From Escallonia rubra (lineage: Eukaryota; Streptophyta; Magnoliopsida; Escalloniales; Escalloniaceae): DNA of 64,000 bases. Location: assembly GCA_033065855.1 (NCBI GenBank), contig JAVXUO010000209.1, positions 248,001-312,000 on the forward strand, given 5' to 3'. A program made the translations under genes and the position numbers. Positions 47,826-59,393 of this stretch are shown here, piece by piece. Each line of letters opens with the position of its first letter. The stretch's first letter is position 1. A model generated the notes under the pieces. The model did no database searches and was not told the origin of the DNA. It saw only the letters and a program-made list of their open reading frames with translations.

Positions 47826-50171
47826 CTAAAAATGAAGCTCATATTTAATTCTTGTTTAGGGTTTTTATAAGATTTCATCTTCTTTGTATAGTATTCAAAA
47901 CAAAGGTTAACAAATAAAAATTATATATAAGCCTTCTAAGGACTAAAGTGGCCAAAATTCACATAAAACTGTCATTGATTATTTGGTTAGACATAAGACA
48001 TTAGACATCAATGATCAATATAACTATATAAGGTATTCTAGATATTTAGTATAAAATGAAATAAATTCTTTTCTTTGTTTCTTTATTTATTTTGCACCAT
48101 TGTACAAATTATTAGAAGCGGTGATTCAAGCAACTCTGCAACTGAAGCAAAAAAGAAATGATAAAAGTTGAGCCTCACACTATTTTGTGTCACTAAATGT
48201 CCAGTGACTCAGTGAGGCAGTGGAACTGTGGAAGGGGTCGAAGGGCTCAAGGGCATACGGACAGAAAACAATTGCAGAAGTCAGCAGAGCAGCCAGCACT
48301 CGGCACTCCCAGGCCCCAGCAGGCAGCAGCCGGCGTCGGCGCGGGACTCGCGGGAGGTCGTCGGCGGTCAAGATCTCAAATCTGGTTCTCGTTCTTCAAG
48401 GGTGACTGCCGACTGGTTCTTCAAGAGGTCGTCACTCGTCGGCGGTCAAGATCTCAGATCTGCTGGTCCACTCGTCCGTCACAGCGTCACAGCCGTAACT
48501 CCATCGTCCCTCGTCGAAGCTACCGTCGTTCAGATCTGGTCGCCGTGAGCTTCACTGTCCACCGGTGACTCGGAGAGAGAGAGAGAGAGAGAGTCTCGAT
48601 TGGGGGTCTCGGGGAACGGCCGAACGAGGTATCGGGGACTGGGGAACGGGGTCTGTGATTCCCAAAAACCAAAAAAAAAAAAAAAAAAAAAAATTTTTGC
48701 CTAGAAGTTAGGGGGTGCTTCAACCCCCCCTTGTCACCACGTGGGTCCGCCCCTGAGTAGAGTATTGAGGCAATATAATCCTATTTGGATATTACAACTT
48801 AATCTGAAGGATGATGTGGTTAAAGACTGTGATGATGTGTCGTTAAAATATGTGATTATGTGTCGCGACTTCGTATAAGTAAAACACCAATGACGTAAAC
48901 CTTTCTTCTCTTCCTCAAATCATCACCTGTTGAAATAGAATTCCTTGCAGCTTCCAGGAAAAAAGGTGACGCCGTCCCTGAGAGGACCAAAGAACACCAG
49001 ATTCCTTTCAAGGAGTAGAGGAGTTTCTTCAAGCAGAAAGCACCGAATAAAAAGAGGGAGATAGAAGAAGCAAAATAGAGTCTATTTGGAGCAAAACAAA
49101 GGGATGGAGACAGAGGGAGCAAAACAGACCATTAGAGATTGGCAGGAATACGGAGAGGCAACGGAGTATTGAGGCAATATAATCATATTTGGACATTACA
49201 ACTTAATCTGAAGGATGATGTGTCGTTTTGTGATGATGTGGTTAAAGACTGTGACGATGTGTCGTTAAAATATATGATTATGTGTCGCGCAAAGAACCTA
49301 ACGTTACATCATTTGCTTCGCTTATTATATATTATATAGATTACTCTGTTCTGCAAGTTTTGTCCTTTTTGATCTTTTTTTAATTCCAAGATTCACCTAG
49401 AGTACCTAATCATTGAAGTCATTTGGTGATTAGATGAAAAACAAGTTTTGTTCCACATGTCAAATTAGGTTAAAAATAATAAGTTTATGTTTATATGTTC
49501 GAATTGTATTTTAGGAGTTTGCAAAAAATCAAAAGGGATAATAGTTATGAAATTGAAGGATTCATTTAAATAAGGCATAATCCCAAAACTGTGTCCTCAA
49601 GTTTACCTCAAGTACAGCTTTAGTATTCAACTTTGAAGGTGTGCCAAAGAAGTACCTGACTTTGAAAAAGCGTACCAAATCAGTACCTCGATTGACGGAT
49701 GACCGATGCCGTTAGAAAGTTAGAGGGGTAGGACTGTCATTATTAAAAAAAGTGTTTTTACTTAAAAAGTTCAGGTACTGATTTGGCACGGTTTACTTTT
49801 CACATGTACTCATTTGGTACGGTTTATTTTTACTACTTTTTCTTTTCACAGCCGTTTGATGTGACACTATCTTAATCGTTTGTTTATTTTATCTTCCTTA
49901 ATTAATTATTAAAAACTCTCTCTCTCTCTCTCCCCCCATGTCTCATTCTCCCTCTTCCTCTAAGCCATAGTCTCCCTATCATCTCGGAGCCACTGCCATA
50001 ATCACTTGTCATTCTCATCCTCCACACCAGTGACCTACCGCCATCACCACCGGTCTTGCCACTACCACCACTTACATCAGTGACCCCTCACTACTGATCT
50101 GGCAACTGCCACTTCCCACACCTGTGAACACACCACCGTCACCACCGATCTAGTGACCGCCCCATTACTTA

Positions 50172-51275
50172 TGTTAGATTATATATATTAATATGGCAAT
50201 TACCTTTTCTCTATTGTCCTATGTCTAGATTATTCTAGAGTTCTCCTAAGTTCTATAGGATTCTCTTTTCTATTTCTGGTAGAATAGTTTTCTCTTGCCT
50301 ATATAAAGGCCTTATTGTACTCAGTTCTCTAATGCTCTCTAATATAATTATCTTTCCCTTCACCTTTTCTATTATGGTATCAGAGCCATACAATCCGCCG
50401 GTTTGAGAGTCTTTCAATCACTTTCGTAAACACCGGCGGACAGTCTTCTGTCGTTCGCCCGGCCTTCTGCCATTCGCGGCCAATTCATGTGCCTTTGTTT
50501 TCTTTTCGTGCTCTTCTTTTCTTCTTGAGTTTTAACATTTTGGTCTTTCTTTCCTACCCTTTTTATACAGTGATCTTCGCTTATGCTAGCCACCATCCAC
50601 TCTTGCTATTCATCAACTCTAACTTATCTCTTTTGCTCAAATAAAAAAAAAAAGAAATTCTCAGTCGCTGGACCTCACCCCGAGACCTTTATGGTCGTCG
50701 GACCACACCCCGGGACTCATGTCTTCTTCTTAGTCGCCGGACCTCGCCCCGAGACCTTTATGGTCGTCGGACTTCGCCCTGGGACTCCTTCCTTGTTCTT
50801 AGTTGCCGGACCTCATCTCGAGACTTTATGGTCGTCGAACTTCGCCCCAGGACTCCTAATCTGTTCTTAGTCGCCGGATCTCACCCCAAAACCTTGATGG
50901 TTGTTGGACTTCGCCCCGGGACTCCTGTTCTGTTCTTGCACTGCCAGACTCTACACATGGAATTCTTCTCAACTTGGATCTCGCATAGTGTAGCTAGTAT
51001 CAAGACATCGCTCTGGACTTAACCTCCAAACTCAAGCTTGTTCTTTTCTACCAACTTGAGTTTGAAGGGGGATGTTAGATTATATATATTAATATGGAAA
51101 TTACCTTTTCTCTATTGTCCTATGTCTAGATTATTCTAGAGTTCTCCTAAGTTTTATAGGATTCTCTTTTCTATTTCTGGTAGGATAATTTTCTTTTGCC
51201 TATATAAAAGCCTCATTGTACTCAGTTCTCTAATGTTTTCTAATATAATTATCTTTCCCTTCACCTTTTTTATCA
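50172..51275 (+). mobile_element. TRIM (short non-autonomous LTR retrotransposon)
   Basis: Two 203-bp LTRs, 50172-50374 and 51073-51275, begin tgttagattatatatattaa; the right one ends ...atca. The primer-binding site tggtatcagagcc (initiator tRNA-Met type) follows the left LTR directly at 50375-50387. A purine tract (tttgaagggggat) precedes the right LTR. The flanks actta/accta look like a 5-bp target duplication with one change. The LTRs differ at roughly a dozen positions by eye, so the insertion is old. The internal region of about 700 bp has no coding capacity beyond a tandem repeat. Confidence 0.93.
50660..50945. repeat. About 70-bp tandem repeat, four copies, inside the TRIM
   Basis: Each copy reads approximately tagtcgccggacctc(g/a)cccc, then gagacctttatggtcgtcgg, then ac(t/c)tcgcccc(g/a)ggactc, with a variable ttgttct end. 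Starts are near 50663, 50731, 50801 and 50868. The open frame through it is a product of the period. Confidence 0.88.
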
Positions 51276-52288
51276 ACCTACCGACATGTTTACCACCATC
51301 ATCCCTGACCGTCAGCGTCCAAATCAATCTTCAATCTCCGTCGACACTCACATCCACGACCCACGACCAACCGTCGCCGGTGCACCCAGTAGTGGCCACA
51401 CACGGTGTTGGGTTTGTGACGGTGATGGTGACACGCAGTGGCTGGCGACGGTGTTAGGCGATGATAGTGGTGGTGGTGGTGGTGGTCTGGTGAGTGATGG
51501 TGGCATTGGATAAACCGTCGATCTGGCCGATCTGGCCACTAACACTTCTCACACCATTGAACGCACCACCGTCACCACCGATCTAGCGATCGCCATTACC
51601 TATCGACCTGTTAACCACCATCGTCCCTGACCACTGGCATCCAAATCAATCTCCAATCATCATCTGCGCTCACATCCACGACCTAAGACCAACCGTCGTC
51701 GGTGCACCTAGCACCACCACAACCTAACATCACCATCACCACAACTCCTACGCAGCGGCATCATCATTGCCGGTTGACTGAGCACCAATTTTTAAAAATT
51801 GGGGTACTGGTTATAACATGGCGTTTGTGCAAAATCTTCTCCTTCCGGGTGACACAGTTCTATAGAATCCGTGGCTTGGTTACGAGGAGAGTTTGAATGT
51901 GCACAATATTCTCCAAGGTTTATGTATTTTGCTTCAAGCCTCTTACTTTGTGCGGTGGAGTTGGTAGTGTGTGATGGTCGACAGTGTTGGGTTTGTGGCA
52001 GCGGTGTTGGGTTTATGACGGCAGTGACCACACACAATGTTGGGTTTGTGACGACTGCGTTGGGTTTGTGATGGCGATGGTGACACGTGGTAGTCGGAGA
52101 CGGTGTTAGGCGACGATAGTGGTGGTGGTTTGATGGGTGATGGTGGTAATGGATAAACCGTACCAAAGTCGAACGGCTGTGAAAAGAAAAAGTAGTAAAA
52201 GTAAATCGTACCAAATGAGTACCTATGAAAAATAAACCGTACCTAATCAGTACATGAACTTTTTAAGTAAAAACACCTCTTTTTAATA

Positions 52289-53486
52289 AAGGCTAATTAC
52301 ACATTTGTCCCTGAGGTTAGGGGGTAATTACAGTCAATGACACTAAGTTTCAAAATGTAACATACCGTGACCAAAACATTTTCAAATGTATCTATCCGTT
52401 AGAGTTCCGTTAAAAATTTGTACTTTTTGACTGACGTCATCATTATATATTTTAAAATGACAATAATACCCTTACCCTTATATACTGAATAATTTTTAAA
52501 ATCTTTCTTTTTCTTCTTTTTTAAGAAAATTAAGAATAACCCCACATTATCCTCCTGATTTCAAAAATTAGGGTTTATTAGAGCCCTAATTTTGAAATTA
52601 GGGTTCCAAAACCCTAATTTGAAAATTAAGGGTTAAGTGAATTTCAAATCACCGCCGGCAGTCCTTCCCTCCCCTGCGCCCCGCCGCCGGCAGCCTCCCT
52701 CGCCCCACCACGCCACCATGCCGGCAGCCTCTCCCCGCACCACCCCACCACGCCACCAAGCCCGTCTCAGCGATTACTCGTCTCCTTTCGATTCCATGCA
52801 GAGACGACGATCGGAGGTTTCTAGTCGTACCACACTCTCCGATTTGCACATCGAGTTCAAACAGGTAAACGGGAAATTGGGGCGAGAAATGAAGGGTGAA
52901 GATTAATAGGCAAATGGTGATGTGATTCGAATTCGAAAAAGAAATTGGCAGATTCACCGAATAGCTCATGCGTATTGCAAATATGGAAACTTTGAAGCAA
53001 AACGGAGATTCGGACGGTGCGTGCAGCAGGACGGCACAGCGGTGCTCTTCTCCGACGTGTCGGCCAGCGTGCTCCGGCAGACCCTCTATTCCACCACAAT
53101 TAAGGATGGGCCTTTACGACATCCTAAAGAAAAGATGTACGGATCCGGGCACGGGCAATATGCCATTGACGAGGCCGGTGCAGTGATATATTGGGCGGGT
53201 GACGGGGAGGGGGCGGCGAAGGGGTGCAACGGTTATTGGGTTGGGGGGGGGGGGGGGGGGCGGGGAAGGGGAAGAGTAAACAGTAAAGTCTTTCTTTCTT
53301 TCAGATAAAGTAATGGCATTAGAAAAAAAAATAAGGTTCAAACTTAGGGGCAATAAAGTCTTTTCATTAAAATCGTTAGGGTTTTTACGATTCTGTTTGG
53401 TCAATGGACACAAGTGTAATTTGTCCAAACTATTGTCCTTGCATGTAATTATCCCATAACCTCAGGGACATATGTGTAATTAGCCC
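52289..53486. mobile_element. Pack-MULE: Mutator-like element carrying a dicarboxylate carrier fragment
   Basis: About 1.2 kb, inserted in the right arm of the larger Mutator-like element. The left end reads ggctaattacacatttgtcc; the reverse complement of the right end reads ggctaattacacatatgtcc. Both continue ctgaggtta and then (g/t)ggg(g/a)taattaca. The flanks tttttaata and cttttaata give a 9-bp target duplication with one mismatch. The interior includes a GC-rich stretch with a possible captured exon (MQRRRSEVSSRTTLSDLHIE, then a gtaaac donor near 52864) and the carrier fragment listed separately. A G run lies at 53247-53260. No transposase. Confidence 0.9.
53021..53180 (+). pseudogene. 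Captured mitochondrial dicarboxylate carrier (DIC/UCP-type) fragment
   Basis: The fragment encodes VQQDGTAVLFSDVSASVLRQ plus TLYSTT. After a frameshift caused by a small insertion (accacaattaagg where accacaagg is expected, near 53095) it reads RMGLYDILKKRCTDPGTGNM plus PLTR. This matches the segment of plant mitochondrial dicarboxylate carriers around the LFSGVSATVLRQTLYSTTRMGLYD signature. Only about 50 of roughly 300 residues are present, so it is a non-functional captured piece. It cannot be told from this length whether DIC1, DIC2 or DIC3 was the donor. Confidence 0.88.
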
Positions 53487-53663
53487 TTTTAATACTAACA
53501 GTCCTACCCCTCTGACTTTCTAACGGCATCCGTCAGCCGACGTACTGATTTGGTACGCTTTTTCAAAGTTAGGTACCTTTTTGGCACACTTGCAAAGTTG
53601 GGTACTAAAACTGTACTGGAGGTAAACTTGAGGGCACATTTTTGGAATTAGGCCTTTAAATAA

Positions 53664-56600
53664 TGACATGAACACCTCGTGCTACACCTCATGCCCAATG
53701 ACGGATCTAAGACAATTCTTGTAAGGTGGTCCAATAATAGTAGTGAAATATTTTTTTTCTGGCGCATCCGAATATGTAGTCTTTCATGATTTCCACACTT
53801 TATCTTCGGTTAAAAGGTATAAATATTCTACTAGCCTAACCCTCTGGCGGATTGTGATAGGGCCGCGAGGACCACGGTCGTCCCCCAAAATTTCTGTAAT
53901 ATATTTTGAACTTTCTTGTATGATAGTTACCCAGCTTTGACATAATTACGAAAATCAAAATGTAATGTAATATTGGAATCACTGGTTTCTTTTAGTTGAA
54001 AATTTGTGGCACTAACTATCAAAACATATAAACATATCATTTCTTTCTGACATTATATCGAACACCTGGTGGGTGTTTAAATTTATGGAAACAACAGAAA
54101 AATTTATAGGAAGAAAATCAAAATAGATATAACTAGTTACGACACTGTCAGTTATCACTCAGCAAATCAAACTACAACATGATGTGGACATAACTTTTGG
54201 TCAATTTTTTTTTCCTTCGAATCAATACGAGCACAACCAAGCCATGTAAGACAGCTACATCAGATAAAACTATCATTGATCTTCCTACTTGCATTCATGA
54301 AGGTTCCTAATACTTGCAAGAATAATCGGAAAGAGGACGAAAAGACGACGATTTTTGGAGATTTTACGGAGAAGAGTGAAGAGATTAAAGAAGAAAGAAG
54401 ACGGAAAGGGGCTTATCGGTCAGGGACGGTCGACGGCGGAGATGGGTCTTGTTGATGGCGGAGGTTGCTGCGGTACAGTGGAAAGTTATCCCAAGTGCTT
54501 AGAATTAATACCCCCCTCTAGGTACGGAATTCCCCTACTTAAAAGGATAAAACTCATCCTTTGGATTTCTTATCCGACTGTTATTAGCGTGTTCAAGTGC
54601 CGGATATGATTATTTTTATTCTATCCAAAACTCTTATCTCGCACGCGAAACACAACCTTATAATACTAGTTGAATCAAGCTGGTTTTGGCTTGGGCGAAT
54701 ATCAAGGTCCAAAGTCTTGTTTTGTATTGGGTTTGAGCTCGTGAATGCTTTGTTGTCCAGCCCACCACAGGCCCAAACCTTTCCATACGTGTTTATTATC
54801 GTACACGTTATACACATGTAAAGAGCACGTTTTCATTATATTCTAGTCTTTACGCGTGTTTCTTTTTTGCGGTTTTAACACTAGAGATGTTGTAAATGAA
54901 AATGAGTTTACATGACCATCCCGGTTCATAGTAGATTGCACACACACCTATTATCGTACATATTACACACATCACAAACCGTTCTCGAAAACATAGTGCA
55001 ATATAATAAAAACATACTAGAGTCGCGGAAGCAAATCCAAGTCCTGTCATCAATCCGCGCTATCTTGGCAATCTCCATTTGCTCTAGTGATGTTTGGGAA
55101 CCAATCCATGGATTAAGACTGTCCTTGCCTCACATGCAAATCTTTTTAGAGATTTTGCTTCAGACAATACATCTGCGGACACTGACTTCATGCGGCATTT
55201 ATTGAGCATACTACTTGCATAACATAGATCCTAAGAATGATGCTGTCGTTACCCTGCTCACCTCTTCATTCACAGTTATCTATTTCAATGCACGTGCTGC
55301 TGAATTACTACTGTAAGCAACAATTTGGAATAAACCATAACTACGCGACCCCAAGCATGCTTGTAGGAGAGAGTGTATCATTGCCGTGAACGGATCCAAC
55401 GACAAGAAATAAAATGGTTTTGATCCAATTCTTTTCCAAAAATTATCAGTTGGGGTAATTCTTGCTCTTCTTCTGATTGCATTGAATTTGCAGTACAGAT
55501 TGATGAAGACATCACTGTTTCTAAGGGTAACGTCGGACTTTGAATATTAAGAATAAAAGAACTTTTGGATTGTTGGGATTTGCTGTTTTTGACTTCTCAG
55601 AATTTGAGATCAGAGTGTGTGACTTGGGAATTGGGTTCAAGTTTCAATATTGTAGGAGGCTGTGGCGTAGGATGGTAGTAGCCACATTCTTTGATTTCAT
55701 AATGACTGCTGTTGGTCTAAAAGCAGCATATCTAAAGAAAATTTTGTTTCTTTGGAGCCAAATACACCAGACATGCACCAGACACTACAGATAGTGAGCT
55801 GTGACTGAAATTGATGGGCTTTGATACTATGATCTCTGAGCACTTGCAGAGGTGTGTTTAGGATCTAGTAATCATCCCATACTTAAAATGCTATTGCCAA
55901 TGCCTGCCTGCGATCTCAGTCCCTCTCTTAGGACTTCTCTTCCTTCGATAATCCCCCTTCATGCCCACGGAAATTTGCCCTTTTCTGGTGATTGTAAGAA
56001 AATTTATGCAGTACTTTTTCCGAAAGAATATTTCAATGAGCCTTTGCGGTTCTTGTGAGATCCGCCAACTAGTCTTAGCCAAGAGTGCTTATTAAAAGCA
56101 TTTGTTTCTCGAAATCTCATGCCTCCCTCTTCCTTTGGCGTACAAATAGCTTTCCAGTTTACCTAATGAATTCCTTTTGCATCGTTATTTTTCTGACCAT
56201 CAAAATCTTTACAAGATCGAATATATTACTTTGCACATATGCGCAATGGGAATATAAGGCATTGCACTCATACATTAGCAAAGTACCTGCGACTTGTTTG
56301 ATTATGACTAGAGTTACCCTACTGGCACGATTGAGGAGCAGTCCCCTCCAACCCAAGTACATATTCTTAACCTTCCTCGTGAAGGATGTAAACAATTCTT
56401 TTCTATTTGTCACAGTGTCCAGATTTGTCCCAAGATATATGAATCAAAACTTGGCTTTAGCTTTTTATCGAGATACGAAACGAATCTAATGTAGCGTCTA
56501 CTTCCACTTTCTACATGTTCTTTTACAACTTTATTTGTCGTTTAGCAGTGTACTAATGAATTAACGTAAATCTATAGTGACAGCTGAGAGTGTGAAATAA

Positions 56601-56798
56601 TGTGTTAGGGTGTGAAAAAGACGCCTCTTTCGGTTGATAGATTAACAAATATTCGTTACATAAAGAAGTCAAGCTACTAAAAAGGGTTAATTTCATTTTT
56701 TCCCTTGTACTTTGTCCCTCTTTCTAAACCAGTCTCTGTAATGCTAAATATTTGAAACTAGCAATTATACTATGTTCCATCGTCATTTTAGTCCATCT
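53664..56798. other. Intergenic DNA without recognisable genes
   Basis: Only short ORFs (for example near 54355, 54912, 55540 and 56085) with no family features I can name. Composition is ordinary and AT-rich. No TIR or LTR pair was identified. Confidence 0.5.
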
Positions 56799-56806
56799 GT
56801 TTGTTT

Positions 56807-57602
56807 TAGGAATAGCAATGAGGCGGGTCGGATGCGGATCTTATAAAATCCGTACCCGCCCCGGTACCCTTGCAACCCTGCACCGCCCCACCACCGGTCA
56901 TGAAAAAGAAATACCATAATCAATCCTAATTAAGTCTAGAAAACCCGTCCCTGCCCCGATCCACCCTACCCTTACCTAAAATTTTTGATCTAAAATTTTT
57001 CTCTAAAATTTTTCATTTTGTTGATTGGCTTAACCAGGCTGCATCGTATAGTAGCAACTAGCAACCGGAAAAGTGCTTAGCATGTCAAAGGCTATGCCAG
57101 AAGCCAAAGTTTCAACCATCTTTACAGGACTTTCATGATGGAACACTTGATCCATTATACTTCGTAAACAACATTGACCACAAATTAGAATGTTTAGCAT
57201 GGGCAATCAAACCGATAGTGGTCGCAAATTAGCACGGTGGTCGCCAATCAACTCCAGAGAGGGACGTCGACGGTGGACGGTGGTCGCCGACGATGCTGGC
57301 AAGAAGGAGAAAAAGAGGCACGCGGGTAGGCAAGCAAAGAGACGGTAGACGATAAAGGTGGATGACGACGGTGGACGGTGGTCGCCGGGGTGGATTTAGA
57401 CGCCGAGGTGGTAAGGATACCGGGGGCGGGTACGGGTTGCGGGGTGGGTTGGGCACAATACCATACCCGACCCTAACCCGCTGCGGATTTTTTAAAAAAT
57501 TACCATACCCGTCCCATAAATTGGTCGAAGTAAAAAAACCCACCCCTAACGAAGCGGGGCGAGGCGGGGATCTGCCGAGTGCGGATCTAATTGCCATCCC
57601 TA
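56807..57602. mobile_element. Decayed hAT-like element with GC-rich subterminal arrays
   Basis: The left end is taggaatagcaatgaggcgg; the reverse complement of the right end is tagggatggcaattagatcc. Both are followed by gcgggtcggatgcgg- or cggggcggg-like repeats of alternating Rich-C/G text, a common plant hAT terminus layout. Flanks (tttgtttt, tttctttt) resemble an 8-bp duplication with a mismatch. The minus-strand Pro/Arg-rich ORF inside is compositional. Confidence 0.65.
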
Positions 57603-58028
57603 TTTCTTTTAAGTAGAGGGCTAAATTCTTCATTTCATGCTTCCAAATAAAAAATGGCACATGTTGTGCACATGACACAGTTTTAGAGCTCCTAATCTAG
57701 CAATCCATCGAATCAGCCACTCCTTTCTTCCTTTCACGCCAACCCTCACTTGTCAGTGTATCATAGAGTTCGCGAACTAAGAATAGAGTAGATATGGAGG
57801 TTGAGGTGCGGTGTAAAAATGGTGACTAGCGGTTTGGCGGTAGCGACATGTGGTGGTCGCTGTGGATGTGTGGCGGTCAAATGGCGATGGTGAAAATGGA
57901 TACGATGGTCATGGTTAAATCTATATATGGTGGGTTGGGCATAGGTATTGGTGGGGGTGAAAATCAATGGAAGATATAGGTATGGGAGTTGGTGGTGGTG
58001 GTTGCACTAAATCAGGAGGTGGTGTTTG

Positions 58029-58543
58029 TAGGGCTGTATACGAATCGAGTTCAAGCCGAACAGAGGTATATTCAAACTTGTTTATTTAGTTTCAGGCCAT
58101 GTTCGTGTTCATATTCATTTAATCTTCAGAATTTTGTTTGAACTCGTTCGCTCACAAAACTCGTGTTCGGCTCGAATTCGTTCGTTTATTAAACGAACCG
58201 AACTCGAACTTAAAAACTTGTGTTCTCGTTCAAAACAATTATTTCCAAACTAGAACTACACCTTAATCCAATTGTCTAACTGATTTTCGGACTTCCAAGT
58301 TTAAACTAATTTATGCTATAATTAAATCATATGACTTTTGGGATTGAAACATATTATAATTAAGTTATTATTCAGACGAGCTGTTCACAAACACATTCAT
58401 GAAACTTTGGAATGCTCATGCTCAGCTCGTTTAATAAATGAGCTCTAATATTTTGTTTATGTTCGGTTCGTATATTATACAAACGAATATGAACGAGTTC
58501 TTTGAGGAACGAATATTAACAACTTGGTTCATTTACAGCCTTA
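58029..58543. mobile_element. hAT-like MITE (515 bp)
   Basis: The termini are tagggctgtatacgaatcga on the left and, as reverse complement on the right, taaggctgtaaatgaaccaa. Flanking 8-bp repeats are ggtgtttg (58021-58028) and ggtgcttg (58544-58551), one mismatch. The interior repeats gttcgttc/cgaacgaa and gaactcg-like motifs on both strands. No coding capacity. Confidence 0.85.
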
Positions 58544-58551
58544 GGTGCTTG

Positions 58552-59393
58552 TGGTAAATCGCGATGAAGGTCGAAGCTTGATGGTTGTTTAAGGCTTTGG
58601 CTCATATCTGTGATGAAAGTGATTGATATATTGATGGTGGTGGTTGTTCATGTTGTGATTTAACTCTCGAATGTTGAAAAGGACGGTGGTAGTTTCGACG
58701 GCGGTGTTGCAAGGAGGGGAATGAGCGAACACACATCACCGGCGTTGCCATTGCCAACCGTGGAGGTGGTGAGGTGGGTTCGATTTGACGCGTGTCTTCA
58801 TTGTGAGTGGTGGTTGTCGCTACGAGTGATGGTATAATTACCGTGAATGAAGGAGGAGGAGGAAAAAAAGGGGATAATTTTGAAGGACGAAAATATCCCC
58901 AAGTTTTTAGTAGAAATGCTAATGGAAGGGCCGAAGTGATGACGAGACATAATACAAGACTAATTCAAGAATTTAGCTGTACATAAACTGAAATAAAAAA
59001 TTCAAACAAAGTAAGATACTGAAAAAGGAGAAAGAAAAATACAAAGTCTGGAAAAAGGAGAAAGAAAAAAGGAAACAAAAGCAAACGACCAATTCCAACT
59101 TCTCCGATAATAGATAAAGTAAAACATATCCGAGAAAGACACGCGGCACCATGCTGGCAATGGGCCCCACATCTTCAAACATTACCAACAGAAAAGATAG
59201 CCGCTAAATCGTTTCTACCCGGAAAAAAGATCCTGATAATCGTCGCCAAAAGTGAAACAGTGACGTCTTCGGCTCTTTCCGTTCTCGTCAACAACTCTTA
59301 TCTTCCATTTTCCAACAAACCTACCTCAAATGAAATCAAGCACAACTACTGTAAATCCAATTTCACACACACACACACACACACATTTCAAAA
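58552..59393. other. ICME upstream region
   Basis: No supported coding region. GGT-rich text lies at 58.6-58.8 kb. The last few hundred bases are the presumed promoter and 5' leader of the ICME gene. Confidence 0.5.
59364..59385. repeat. (CA)n microsatellite in the ICME 5' leader
   Basis: cacacacacacacacacacaca ending 8 bp before the ATG at 59394, hence probably within the 5' UTR. Confidence 0.9.

Larger units (their letters stand above)
43801..48755. mobile_element. Non-autonomous hAT element (outer), interrupted by a second hAT
   Basis: The left end is caggggcggaact; the reverse complement of the right end is caggggcggaccc, a typical plant hAT terminus. It is flanked by a perfect 8-bp target duplication, agtagagt (43793-43800 and 48756-48763). 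Without the inner insertion (44022-47825 plus one 8-bp TSD copy) it is about 1.14 kb and contains no transposase. The right part (48180-48660) is GC-rich with a (GA)n run (about 48571-48594) and is followed by a poly-A tract near 48671. Confidence 0.92.
43091..49291. repeat. Three tandem units of about 390-424 bp, the middle one split by a transposon
   Basis: Unit A spans 43091-43513. Unit B spans 43514-43800 and resumes at 48764-48866. Unit C spans 48867-49291. Each starts gacttcgtata, includes aacctttcttctcttcctca and ggagtttcttc(a/g)agcag, and ends with gtgatgatgtgtcgtt-like text. Unit B lacks about 18 bp (tgtcgttttgtgatgacg) found in the others. I see no conserved coding potential. Confidence 0.85.
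49574..53654. mobile_element. Mutator-like element with about 295-bp terminal inverted repeats, carrying two nested insertions
   Basis: The ends read ggcataatcccaaaactgtg on the left and, as reverse complement on the right, ggcctaattccaaaaatgtg. They are flanked by a perfect 9-bp target duplication, tttaaataa (49565-49573 and 53655-53663). The left arm (49574 to about 49870) matches the right arm, which is split into 52155-52288 and 53487-53654 by another element. Shared arm features include aaagcgtaccaaatcagtac and tactactttttcttttcaca. The interior has CCA/GTC-rich segments that are partly duplicated (ccaccgtcaccaccgatcta near 50146 and 51567). Subtracting the two guests leaves roughly 1.8 kb. 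No transposase was seen. Confidence 0.9.

Noticed and set aside
52637-53308. A real carrier or novel protein gene
   Set aside because: Carrier similarity covers about 50 residues and changes frame; it is enclosed by inverted repeats of a transposon.
56085-56489. 134-codon ORF, possible gene
   Set aside because: No domain, no neighbouring exon signals, ordinary composition.
56690-58975. A larger Mutator-like element enclosing the two hAT-like elements
   Set aside because: The left text (gggttaatttcattttttccc) looks like a MULE end, and weak inverted similarity exists near 58900-58970. The ends do not match well and no 9-bp duplication was found.
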